From: Prevotella sp. | GTDB taxonomy: Bacteria > Bacteroidota > Bacteroidia > Bacteroidales > Bacteroidaceae | DNA length: 64,000 nt | NCBI GenBank assembly: GCA_024682415.1 | Contig: JAIKZG010000013.1 | Span: 1 to 64,000 of the forward strand | Direction: 5' to 3' | In this document: positions 41,744 to 50,100 of the stretch, piece by piece | Layout: each line of letters begins with the position of its first letter | How positions within the stretch are numbered: position 1 is the stretch's first letter | The notes under the pieces: model-generated | The model's database searches: none | What the model was told of the DNA's origin: nothing | What the model saw: the letters and a program-made list of their open reading frames with translations, nothing else | Made by a program: the position numbers and the translations under genes

Positions 41744-44700
41744 ATGGATTTAAGAAATCTAATTAGACGTTCGGCAATGACTATCATAGCATTGCTGATT
41801 AGTGTAGTAGCTTTCGCTCAATCCGGTTCTGTAAAGGGTACTGTAAAAGATACCCATGGCGAACCTATTATTGGCGCGAGCGTGTTTGTGAAGGGCACTA
41901 CTACTGGTGCCGTAACCGATCTCGATGGTCGCTTCACGCTCAACAACATCAAACAAGGCTCTACGCTTGAAATCTCTTACATTGGTTTTGCCACGACTAC
42001 CGTAAAGGTGACAGGCTCTAATGTAAATATAACTATGAACGAGACAGACAAGTCGCTTGACGAAGTCGTAGTAATCGGTTATGGCACTGTGAAACGTCGC
42101 GACCTGACAGGTGCGGTAGCTTCTGTTACCGGCGAAAAGCTCGCCAAGAACCCTGTAGCCGACATCACACAGGCATTGCAAGGACAGCTTCCTGGCGTGA
42201 GTGTAACTTCTCAGGACGGTCGCCCAGGCGCAAGCATGAAGGTGCGCGTGCGTGGCGGTGGTTCTATCACTCAGAGCAACGACCCTCTCTATGTAGTAGA
42301 CGGAGTGCAGGTGAGCAGTATCAACGATATCCCTGCCGACAACATTGAGAGTATCGACGTATTGAAGGACGCTGCCTCTACAGCTATCTATGGTGCTCGT
42401 GGTGCCAACGGTGTAATCCTCGTTACCACAAAGAGCGCTAAGGAAGGCAAAGTGCAAGTGAACTACAACGCTTACTATCGCCTCAACTATCTTCCTAAGG
42501 AGATAGACGTGATGGACGCTTACGACTATGTGCTCTACAACTGGAGCTATGCCACAGCCTACGGAGATTCTTACGGAAAGAACGTAGCCAAATATTTCGG
42601 TCTTGGCTCTGACAACGGCAACCATCTTGCCGACTATAAGAATGTGAGTGCTCACAACTATATGAAAGATGTGAACCGCACAGGCAACACATGGAATCAC
42701 GACATTTCTCTTTCTTTCGGCAACGAGAAGACTAAGGTGCTTGCTTCAATCAACTACCTCAACGATGAAGGCATTCTCATTGAGTCTGGTTTCAAGCGTT
42801 GGAACGCTAACGTGAAACTCTCTCAGAAGATAACAAAGGACTTGGACTTTGACGCCGACTTGCGTTACAATGAAATGGAATTCACTGGTGGCGGTTATCA
42901 ATACGCTTCAAGTGCTTACACATATCGCCCAATAGACAATCCTCTTGGCGACGGCATTGCAGCCAACCTCGGTCAGGGCGACGTCAATGTGGAGCTTCCT
43001 AACGTAATCGACCGCATTAAGGGCTATGTAAACAACCGCACTACAAACCGTATGCGTGCGCGTGCCGGTCTTACATGGAGAGCATTCAAAGGATTCTCTG
43101 CAAAGAGTGAGCTTTTCCTCGGTCGTCATTGGAACGAGACAAAGTATTGGGACAATGGCAACGACCCTGCCGGCAGAGGCTATAAATACGCAAAATGGAC
43201 AAAGGGCGACGGTTATAATGTGCGCTGGACTACTACTGCCAACTATGCCGTTCAAGGTTTGGGTGAAAACCACGATCTCTCATTCCTCGCAGGTAATGAG
43301 GTATTGTCTTCAAAGTCGAACAGCACAGTAATAACAGGCGCTGGCTATCCTGACACATTCGGAATGAAAGAGGCATACGGCATGATTTCTCTTACCAATC
43401 CGGATCTTGCGCAAGATTCTTATACAGGAACTGTAGGTACACCTACCCACACTCTTTCATGGTTTGGCCGTGCCAACTATTCTTATCTTGGTCGCTACTT
43501 GTTTACAGCTACATTCCGTGCCGACGGTTCTTCTAAGTTCTCGCCAAGCAATCACTGGGGCTATTTCCCTGCATTCGCCGCTGGTTGGCGCATCAGCGAT
43601 GAACCATTTATGAAAGGCTCACAGAAATGGCTCGACAACTTGAAGCTCCGCCTCTCATACGGTACATCAGGTTCTGACAACATCGACGCTTCTCTATGGA
43701 AAGAAACATGGAAGACTAAGGAAATAGAAGTAGACGGCGTGAAGAAGACTATTTATGTGCCGGGCGACATGAAGGGTAATCCTGACCTGAAGTGGGAAAA
43801 GACTATATCTCGCAACCTTGGTTTCGACTTCGGCTTCTTGCATCGCATCAATGGTAGCTTGGAATTCTATTGGAACACTACTAAGAACATTCTTATGCCT
43901 GTGCCAATTGACCCATCATTAGGCTACACTTATCAATATCAGAATGTGGGCGAAACCTCTAACAAGGGTATCGAGCTTTCTGTAAACGCTGAGCTTGTAC
44001 GCACCAAGGATTTCAACCTTAGCGTAAACGCCACATACAACTTCAACCGCAACAAGATTGAAGACCTCAAAGAAGGCGTAAACACTGATACTCCTACAGG
44101 ATGGGGTTCTACAACTCGCCAGCCATACTACGACTATCGCATTAAGAAGGGCGACGCTGTAGGTACTGTTTATGGTTATAAGTCGGCAGGTTTCTACACT
44201 CCTGACGATTTCAACTACGACGCAGCCACACAGGTATGGACATTGAAAGAAGGCGTAGCCGACAACACAGTGGGCAACTATGCCGGCGCAAGCAAGTTTA
44301 AGCGTCCTGACGGTCAGACTGCATTCCCTGGTATGGCAAAATATGTAGATACCGATGGTAGCGGCACTGTAGACAGCAAAGATATCACTAAGATTGGCGA
44401 CATGGTGGCAAAGCACACAGGTGGTTTCAATATCAACGCTTCTTATAAGGGTATCGACTTCAGCGCAGGATTCACATATCAGATTGGCGGTAAGGTTTAC
44501 AATGCCAACGCTATGCGCAGCATGATGGGTAACAAGGATACAGGATTGGGCTACAACCGCACATCAGAAGTAGCAAGCACATATCGCATCTTTGACGTAG
44601 ACGCGAATGGCGACATCTTCCCTGTAACCACTCCCGACGCTCTTAACGCTCTTAACGTAAACGCTGCCTATCCTCTTGCGTTCAGCGAGGTGGGTATCGT

Positions 44701-44974
44701 AACATCTAACTTCCTTGAGAGCGCTTCTTACCTCCGCTTGCAGAACATCACTCTCGGCTACACATTGCCAAAGATGTGGACTGGCAAGGTAGGAATTAAG
44801 CGCGCACGTGTTTACGTTACGGGCAGCAACCTTTTCTGCATCACAGGCTACTCTGGCCTTGACCCTGACGTGAGCACAGCCGAGTTTACAGGTGGATTCC
44901 CAACTCCTAACTATGATTATCAGTCATATCCTAAAGCTCGCTCATTCACCTTTGGTTTGAATCTAACATTCTAA
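41744..44974 (+). CDS. SusC/RagA-family TonB-dependent outer-membrane transporter
   Basis: The 1076-aa protein has a signal peptide (SAMTIIALLISVVAFAQ) and a carboxypeptidase-regulatory-like domain (GTVKDTHGEPIIGASVFVKG). The plug follows (VVVIGYGTVKRRDLTGAVAS, DPLYVVDGVQV, then AIYGARGANGVILVTTK), and a long barrel ends in RSFTFGLNLTF with the usual terminal Phe. It imports an oligosaccharide or other nutrient in partnership with the SusD-like lipoprotein encoded 18 bp downstream. No glycosidase, sulfatase or regulator is present in the neighbourhood, so the substrate cannot be predicted. Confidence 0.96.
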   Translation: MDLRNLIRRSAMTIIALLISVVAFAQSGSVKGTVKDTHGEPIIGASVFVKGTTTGAVTDLDGRFTLNNIKQGSTLEISYIGFATTTVKVTGSNVNITMNETDKSLDEVVVIGYGTVKRRDLTGAVASVTGEKLAKNPVADITQALQGQLPGVSVTSQDGRPGASMKVRVRGGGSITQSNDPLYVVDGVQVSSINDIPADNIESIDVLKDAASTAIYGARGANGVILVTTKSAKEGKVQVNYNAYYRLNYLPKEIDVMDAYDYVLYNWSYATAYGDSYGKNVAKYFGLGSDNGNHLADYKNVSAHNYMKDVNRTGNTWNHDISLSFGNEKTKVLASINYLNDEGILIESGFKRWNANVKLSQKITKDLDFDADLRYNEMEFTGGGYQYASSAYTYRPIDNPLGDGIAANLGQGDVNVELPNVIDRIKGYVNNRTTNRMRARAGLTWRAFKGFSAKSELFLGRHWNETKYWDNGNDPAGRGYKYAKWTKGDGYNVRWTTTANYAVQGLGENHDLSFLAGNEVLSSKSNSTVITGAGYPDTFGMKEAYGMISLTNPDLAQDSYTGTVGTPTHTLSWFGRANYSYLGRYLFTATFRADGSSKFSPSNHWGYFPAFAAGWRISDEPFMKGSQKWLDNLKLRLSYGTSGSDNIDASLWKETWKTKEIEVDGVKKTIYVPGDMKGNPDLKWEKTISRNLGFDFGFLHRINGSLEFYWNTTKNILMPVPIDPSLGYTYQYQNVGETSNKGIELSVNAELVRTKDFNLSVNATYNFNRNKIEDLKEGVNTDTPTGWGSTTRQPYYDYRIKKGDAVGTVYGYKSAGFYTPDDFNYDAATQVWTLKEGVADNTVGNYAGASKFKRPDGQTAFPGMAKYVDTDGSGTVDSKDITKIGDMVAKHTGGFNINASYKGIDFSAGFTYQIGGKVYNANAMRSMMGNKDTGLGYNRTSEVASTYRIFDVDANGDIFPVTTPDALNALNVNAAYPLAFSEVGIVTSNFLESASYLRLQNITLGYTLPKMWTGKVGIKRARVYVTGSNLFCITGYSGLDPDVSTAEFTGGFPTPNYDYQSYPKARSFTFGLNLTF

Positions 44975-44992
44975 TTTTGAATATTACAACTC

Positions 44993-47149
44993 ATGAAAAA
45001 ATCAATTATATATTCAATAATGCTTGCAGGCGGCGCTCTCGCAATGACTTCCTGCAACGATTATTTGGAGACCAACTCACCTTCTGTGGTCGATGGCGAC
45101 TTCGTATTCTCTAACGAAAGAACCGCTCGCGCGGCACTGGACGGAGCTTATGAGTCGTGGCGTTCAGCCAACACCACTCAGATCAATGGTGATGGTTTGT
45201 TTTATGCTGCCGACATAGCAGGTTCCGACATCATGCGTCATCCTGAGAACTTTGCCAATCAGCCAGGTCGTCACTATCCTGAGTCATTTTATCAGAATGG
45301 TACATTCGCCAGCAATTATGGTCTGCTCACTTATCTGAAAGAGGGCAACGACGGCGCTTACAATAAGATTTACGACTGTATTACCAAATGTAACGCTATT
45401 ATCAATGCCATCGGCGTTGCGCCTACATATACTGAGGCGATAGCAAAGGGCGAGACTACAAGTATCACCCAGCTTCATGGCGAAGCTGTCGCGCTGCGTG
45501 CTGCCTGCTACGACGCTTTGATAAAATACTTTGGCGATGTGCCTTACCGCACGGTAAACGGTGTGGAGTCAAAGGGTTTGGCTTCTCGCGATTCTATCTA
45601 CGACTGCTGTATTGCAGAGCTTATAGACTGCGAGAAATATATGAACACATTGAGCGAGAAGAGCATTATCAGCAAGACATTTGTTGACGCTCTTATCGGA
45701 CGTATGTGCTTGAACGCTGCCGGCTATCAGACTCGTCGTGCCGACCTCGGTGCCGATTTCTACAAAAATGGCAAGGGCGAAGTTGTCTCTTACGAAACAA
45801 TGGGCACTCCTAACAACGACAACTGCTACTATGGTCGCCGCTCTGACTGGAAGGAGTTATATGCTACGGCTAAGACCTACTTTAAGATGGCAATCGACAA
45901 CCATGGCACTGCCACATTCCACGAAACCGATCCTCGCTCAAATGGCAAAGAGGGACAAATCTTTAATAACCCTTATCAGTATTTCTTCCAGCAGATGAAC
46001 GATTTGAGCTATGCTGATGAGTCACTCTTCGAGTGCGCTTTGACACAGGGCGCTGGAAACTCACCACGTCCTTACTCTCTCGGTCGTCCGTCAAATGGTG
46101 GTGGTTCCAACGCGTTCCCTTGCAAGGACTATGGTCAGGGACGTATCAACCCTGCATTCTATTATGGCGAGTTCGATCCTAAGGATATGCGCCGCGACGT
46201 AAGCATAACGTGTACTGGCTCTACAGGTAAAGGTGTGGAAACGCTTATTCCGTTTGCTCCTAACTCAAAGGCTTCAGGTGGTGGCCTTTCTTGCAACAAG
46301 TGGGATGAAAACCGCATGAAGAAGCCATGGGTAAAGAAGAATCGCCAGTCGGGTATCAATGTTCCTATCATGCGTATGTCGGAAGTGTATCTCGGCTATG
46401 CTGAGGCTTGTGCCATCACAGGCGACAACGATCAAGCAAGAGCCTACTTAGACAAGATTCGCAATCGTGCCTTCGGCTCAGCAGCCAATGCCAACACCGA
46501 TGCTTTCATAAGCAAATGTGGCGGATTGTTTAAGGCTATCATTCAGGAGCGCGGATTTGAGTTCGCTGCCGAGGGCGACCGTCGCTGGACATTGATTCGC
46601 ACAGGCTTGCTTCCAGAGGCTATCAAGCACATCAAGGAGGAAACTCGCAAGATGATTGACGGACTGAAGACCAACGGCTACTATGAGTTTGAGAATGGCA
46701 ACGTCATTTCCAACTATGTATGGACAAAGCTCATCGACGCTAAAGACTCTATCGGTTACCGTCTTACCACGCAATGCCCTGCAGGCAAGGAAGACAACGG
46801 ATTGCTTTATCCGGGATGGCGTGGTCAGAACGACGACTGGGAGAAGGCTTCTGAAATAATAGAAGACAAAGCGAAGCACTTCACATATAAGGACACAAAG
46901 ACCAATCTTGCCATCAAGGGCTTGTTCTCTTACATCGATCCTAACGGCGCTGAAGCTGCCGAATTGCAGGCTCAAGGCTTTAAGAAGCAGAATTGGGGTA
47001 TCGACATCGTAAACAATGAGGATGAATACTATAAGTATCTCTTCTATGATTACGACTACACAAAAGCTCCTATCTATTTGTGGCCATTCACTCCTAACAT
47101 CATCTCTACAGGTGGATTTACCAATGGATATGGCTTCGCACAGAAATAA
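44993..47149 (+). CDS. SusD/RagB-family nutrient-binding lipoprotein
   Basis: The 718-aa protein begins with a lipoprotein signal (MKKSIIYSIMLAGGALAMTS followed by Cys-20). The SusD features follow: NYLETNSPS-like start (CNDYLETNSPS), TPR-like helices around YDCITKCNAIINAIG and GEAVALRAACYDALIKYFGD, and near the C terminus MRMSEVYLGYAEACAITGDN and RGFEFAAEGDRRWTLIRTGL. It is longer than the typical 500-600 aa, with extra sequence in the C-terminal third. It caps the SusC barrel and binds substrate at the surface. A strong terminator follows. Confidence 0.95.
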   Translation: MKKSIIYSIMLAGGALAMTSCNDYLETNSPSVVDGDFVFSNERTARAALDGAYESWRSANTTQINGDGLFYAADIAGSDIMRHPENFANQPGRHYPESFYQNGTFASNYGLLTYLKEGNDGAYNKIYDCITKCNAIINAIGVAPTYTEAIAKGETTSITQLHGEAVALRAACYDALIKYFGDVPYRTVNGVESKGLASRDSIYDCCIAELIDCEKYMNTLSEKSIISKTFVDALIGRMCLNAAGYQTRRADLGADFYKNGKGEVVSYETMGTPNNDNCYYGRRSDWKELYATAKTYFKMAIDNHGTATFHETDPRSNGKEGQIFNNPYQYFFQQMNDLSYADESLFECALTQGAGNSPRPYSLGRPSNGGGSNAFPCKDYGQGRINPAFYYGEFDPKDMRRDVSITCTGSTGKGVETLIPFAPNSKASGGGLSCNKWDENRMKKPWVKKNRQSGINVPIMRMSEVYLGYAEACAITGDNDQARAYLDKIRNRAFGSAANANTDAFISKCGGLFKAIIQERGFEFAAEGDRRWTLIRTGLLPEAIKHIKEETRKMIDGLKTNGYYEFENGNVISNYVWTKLIDAKDSIGYRLTTQCPAGKEDNGLLYPGWRGQNDDWEKASEIIEDKAKHFTYKDTKTNLAIKGLFSYIDPNGAEAAELQAQGFKKQNWGIDIVNNEDEYYKYLFYDYDYTKAPIYLWPFTPNIISTGGFTNGYGFAQK

Positions 47150-47174
47150 GATTTAAAGTTCTTACTGATTAAAT

Positions 47175-47219
47175 AAAAAATCCCTGCATGAATAATTATT
47201 TTTTCATGCAGGGATTTTT
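47175..47219. terminator. Bidirectional terminator between the SusD gene and glf
   Basis: AAAAATCCCTGCATGAA pairs exactly with TTCATGCAGGGATTTTT around an AT-rich loop. It separates convergent genes. Confidence 0.85.
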
Positions 47220-47235
47220 ATTTTTCTTAGCTGAA

Positions 47236-48363
47236 TTATTTCCAGAGGTTGATTACCTTTTCCACAATCGGCGCCATGTCGTAATACTTATATTCAGCAA
47301 GTCGTCCGCCGAAGATTACATTCTCTTCCTTGTCGGCAAGCTCCTTGTATTGAGCATACAGATTGCCGTTGCGCTCGTCGTTCACAGGATAATAAGGCTC
47401 CATGCCTGGCTTCCACTCCGTGCTGTATTCCTTTGAGATAACGGTCTGCGGAATCTTTTCCACGTCAGCACCAAACATCTCGAAATGCTTATGCTCTATC
47501 ACGCGAGTGTAAGGCACTTCACGCTCCGTATAGTTCACTACGGCATTGCCTTGATAGTTGGCGCAGTCGTGAATTTCCTGCTCAAAGCGCACCGTGCGAT
47601 ATTCCAGTTTTCCGAAACGATAATCAAAATACTCATCTATCTTGCCCGTGAAGACAATCTTCTCTGCCATAGATTCCCATTTCTCACGGTCGGCAAAGAA
47701 GTCTACGCCCGTCTGCGTGTCCACGCCGTCGAGCAAGCCCTCAATGAGCTTGTTGTATCCACCCATAGGAATACCCTGATATTTATCATTGAAGTAATTA
47801 TTGTCGAACACTAAGCGCACTGGCAGACGACGGATGATAAACGCAGGCAACTCTGTGCACTTTCTGCCCCATTGCTTTTCCGTATAACCTTTGATAAGCT
47901 TTTCAAATATGTCGTGACCGATGAGCACCTGTGCCTGTTCCTCAAGATTGCGAGGCTCCGTAGCTCCGTCTGCCTTCATCTTTGCCACAGCCTCAGCCTT
48001 CTGTTCCTCTATCTTAGCCATAGCCTCGGCAGGAGTCGTCACGCCCCACATCTGATAGAAAGTATTCATATTGAAAGGCAGATTATACAGCTTGCCCTTA
48101 TAGTTAGCCACAGGCGAGTTAGTGTAGCGGTTGAACTCCACGATAGAGTTCACGAAATCCCACACCTCCTTGTTTGAAGTATGGAATATATGCGCTCCAT
48201 ATTTATGAACATTTATTCCTTTGATGTTCTCACAATATATGTTTCCGCCGAGGTGCTCACGCTTGTCTATCACGAGGCAACGTTTGCCTTGTTTATGAGC
48301 GAAATAAGCGAATGTAGCTCCGTAGAGTCCCGAGCCGACAATAAGATAATCGTATTCCTTCAT
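47236..48363 (-). CDS. glf: UDP-galactopyranose mutase
   Basis: The 375-aa flavoprotein begins MKEYDYLIVGSGLYGATFAY with the GxGxxG FAD-binding turn. It has CLVIDKREHLGGNIYCENIK and NVHKYGAHIFHTSNKEVWDF, and later the substrate-binding region IPMGGYNKLIEGLL and YRTVRFEQEIHDCANYQGNA. It interconverts UDP-galactopyranose and UDP-galactofuranose, the donor for galactofuranose in surface glycans. It has its own promoter. No other glycan genes are adjacent. Confidence 0.95.
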   Translation of the reverse strand: MKEYDYLIVGSGLYGATFAYFAHKQGKRCLVIDKREHLGGNIYCENIKGINVHKYGAHIFHTSNKEVWDFVNSIVEFNRYTNSPVANYKGKLYNLPFNMNTFYQMWGVTTPAEAMAKIEEQKAEAVAKMKADGATEPRNLEEQAQVLIGHDIFEKLIKGYTEKQWGRKCTELPAFIIRRLPVRLVFDNNYFNDKYQGIPMGGYNKLIEGLLDGVDTQTGVDFFADREKWESMAEKIVFTGKIDEYFDYRFGKLEYRTVRFEQEIHDCANYQGNAVVNYTEREVPYTRVIEHKHFEMFGADVEKIPQTVISKEYSTEWKPGMEPYYPVNDERNGNLYAQYKELADKEENVIFGGRLAEYKYYDMAPIVEKVINLWK

Positions 48364-48387
48364 TTCTTTTCTGTTATAATTTGCCTA

Positions 48388-48395
48388 CAAAATTA
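48388..48395 (-). promoter_or_regulatory. -7 element of glf
   Basis: TAATTTTG on the minus strand fits TAnnTTTG, 25 bp upstream of the glf ATG. Confidence 0.6.
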
Positions 48396-48437
48396 TCTAT
48401 ATTTTTCCTACTTACGAAAATATATTGTGAGAAAAGT

Positions 48438-49514
48438 CTACATCCTCGTCTTTATCCATTCGGCAAAGAAAGGGTCGTCGATAATATATGTATCTGTCTT
48501 TATGGCAAGTCCGGAACGCACAAGACGCTTCAAGGAACTGTAAATAGTGCTTGTCGCCATTCCAAGCGACGCAGGAGCCAATGAAGACATACGCGGATTC
48601 ATAGCCATATAGCGCATCACTCGTTTATCAGTTTTATTCAAACTTATCCAAAGACGCTCATAATCATTGTCGTGGATATAGTTCGATATTTCTATCGCTT
48701 TGTTTACCACGTCTTGCCTGAATCCCTCTCTGTCTATAATATCCCACACATGAAAAGCCAGTTTCTGCGTATAGTAAGGATGGCAGTCGGTAAAGGCGAG
48801 AATGTCTGTGACGACATCCTTTTTATATTCGCCTACCGCCTCTGGCAACCGCTCCTCAATAAACTCGCTGAAGTCATCGTAAGGTATTTTATTCAATGTC
48901 ATAAGAGTGCCGAAATGATAGAATGGCGATCGCTTCTGCTCAAATATTTCGCGCATCATAGATTCCTGACTGCCAAGAAGCACATAATTAATGTTTTTCT
49001 GCATCTGCATAATAGCTCGCAGCTGTTTATCCAGTCGTGGTGCTATCTCGTTTATGCTTTGGAATTCATCAAATATCACAATTATCTTGCCATTTTCAGC
49101 CACACGTTCGAGCAGCGCGAAAGAATCTTCCAATACAGCGTCTTCATTTATCTGTGGAACGAATGAAATATCCATGCTGTCGCCTATCGCACTCATGGAG
49201 AGAGTCGGCACAAAACGGAAATTCCTCATCATGTGTTTCACTTTTTCAAAAGGAAACAACTTAAATATATGCTTTAGTATTGCTACTGCGAAATCCCTCT
49301 TATCTGTCATCGATTCCAGATTGAGAAACAGCACAGGTCTGTCTGTTTCCTTTGCTGCCTTTATCACAAGACTTGTCTTGCCAAAACGTCGTGGACTTAT
49401 CAGCACGATATGGTTTTCGCTATTGAGCACACTCTTCACATATATCAGCTCTTTTGTTCTGTCAGTGAAGAAGTTGCCATCAACTACTGTTCCGAATTTA
49501 AAAGGATTCTCCAT
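48438..49514 (-). CDS. AAA ATPase (ATPase_2-like) with winged-helix C terminus
   Basis: The 358-aa protein starts MENPFKFGTVVDGNFFTDRT, has Walker A LISPRRFGKTSLVIKAA near residue 39, Walker B KIIVIFDEFQSINEIA near residue 145 and sensor-like NYVLLGSQESMM. The C-terminal 80 residues (SLNKTDKRVMRYMAMN, ASLGMATSTIYSSLKRLVRS) form a winged helix, followed by a short domain ending FFAEWIKTRM. It belongs to the same broad class as the ATPase at 2119 but is shorter and lacks the nuclease-like tail. Role unknown. Confidence 0.85.
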   Translation of the reverse strand: MENPFKFGTVVDGNFFTDRTKELIYVKSVLNSENHIVLISPRRFGKTSLVIKAAKETDRPVLFLNLESMTDKRDFAVAILKHIFKLFPFEKVKHMMRNFRFVPTLSMSAIGDSMDISFVPQINEDAVLEDSFALLERVAENGKIIVIFDEFQSINEIAPRLDKQLRAIMQMQKNINYVLLGSQESMMREIFEQKRSPFYHFGTLMTLNKIPYDDFSEFIEERLPEAVGEYKKDVVTDILAFTDCHPYYTQKLAFHVWDIIDREGFRQDVVNKAIEISNYIHDNDYERLWISLNKTDKRVMRYMAMNPRMSSLAPASLGMATSTIYSSLKRLVRSGLAIKTDTYIIDDPFFAEWIKTRM

Positions 49515-49545
49515 ATTGCGAATATTTTCGTTACGAAATTTTTCG

Positions 49546-49553
49546 CAAATATA
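49546..49553 (-). promoter_or_regulatory. -7 element of the AAA ATPase gene
   Basis: TATATTTG on the minus strand fits TAnnTTTG, 32 bp upstream of the ATG at 49514. Confidence 0.6.
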
Positions 49554-49702
49554 ATTCTAACTATTTAAAAATCCAAATTTATACCTTGATTTTAACAGTC
49601 AAGACATTATAAAACAGCGAAGCACTTATGAGTGTAAACGAAATCCTACTATCATAGATACGATTACGCCCCCGCATATATGCAAGCCTTAGATTTTAGT
49701 AT

Positions 49703-49930
49703 TTATCCCTTTAGCAGGAAATCAAATAAACTGATAACTTTAATACCATTCTCCATTTGATATGATGTAATATCATCACCAGTGATTATTATTTTTGTGA
49801 AGGCATCATCTGTTAAAGTAAGCGAACGTTGTTCCTGTTCCAGTTTCTCGCGGTCTGGCAGTGAGTAGGCAGACTGAATATATACGCGTTCGCTTATTTT
49901 GTTGCATACTTTTAATTTCCATACTTACGT
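49703..49930 (-). pseudogene. C-terminal remnant of an AAA/DUF4143-type ATPase
   Basis: The minus strand reads VCNKISERVYIQSAYSLPDR followed by EKLEQEQRSLTLTDDAFTKI and MENGIKVISLFDFLLKG before a stop at 49703-49705. This is the closing segment of AAA ATPases with a DUF4143 domain (CNK...YIQSAY...E.E.RSL...). There is no start codon, and an in-frame stop lies just upstream. The rest of the gene, about 300 codons, is gone. Confidence 0.7.
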
Positions 49931-49965
49931 ATTTTTTTGTGTGTACACACATTTTTATAACGTAA
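49925..49965. repeat. Nested palindrome at the edge of the ATPase remnant
   Basis: TGTGTGTACACACA (49938-49951) is a perfect 14-bp palindrome, flanked by TTACGT (49925-49930) and ACGTAA (49960-49965). It begins exactly where the remnant stops and may mark the deletion junction or an old operator. Confidence 0.5.
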
Positions 49966-50047
49966 AATACGAAGGGAATTTCATTCTCCCCTATTTATTC
50001 CCCCGCAAAATATTACGACTTATCGTGCCGACATAAAATAAAAATAG

Positions 50048-50055
50048 TATTTTTG
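50048..50055 (+). promoter_or_regulatory. -7 element of the DUF5686 gene
   Basis: TATTTTTG fits TAnnTTTG, 45 bp upstream of the TTG start at 50101. Confidence 0.55.
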
Positions 50056-50100
50056 CAACTAAGACAATAAATAATCTATAAACATATATCTATTTCGGCT

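Noticed and set aside
41759..42700. 313-aa minus-strand frame inside the SusC gene
   Set aside because: Shadow of the plug and N-terminal domain coding sequence.
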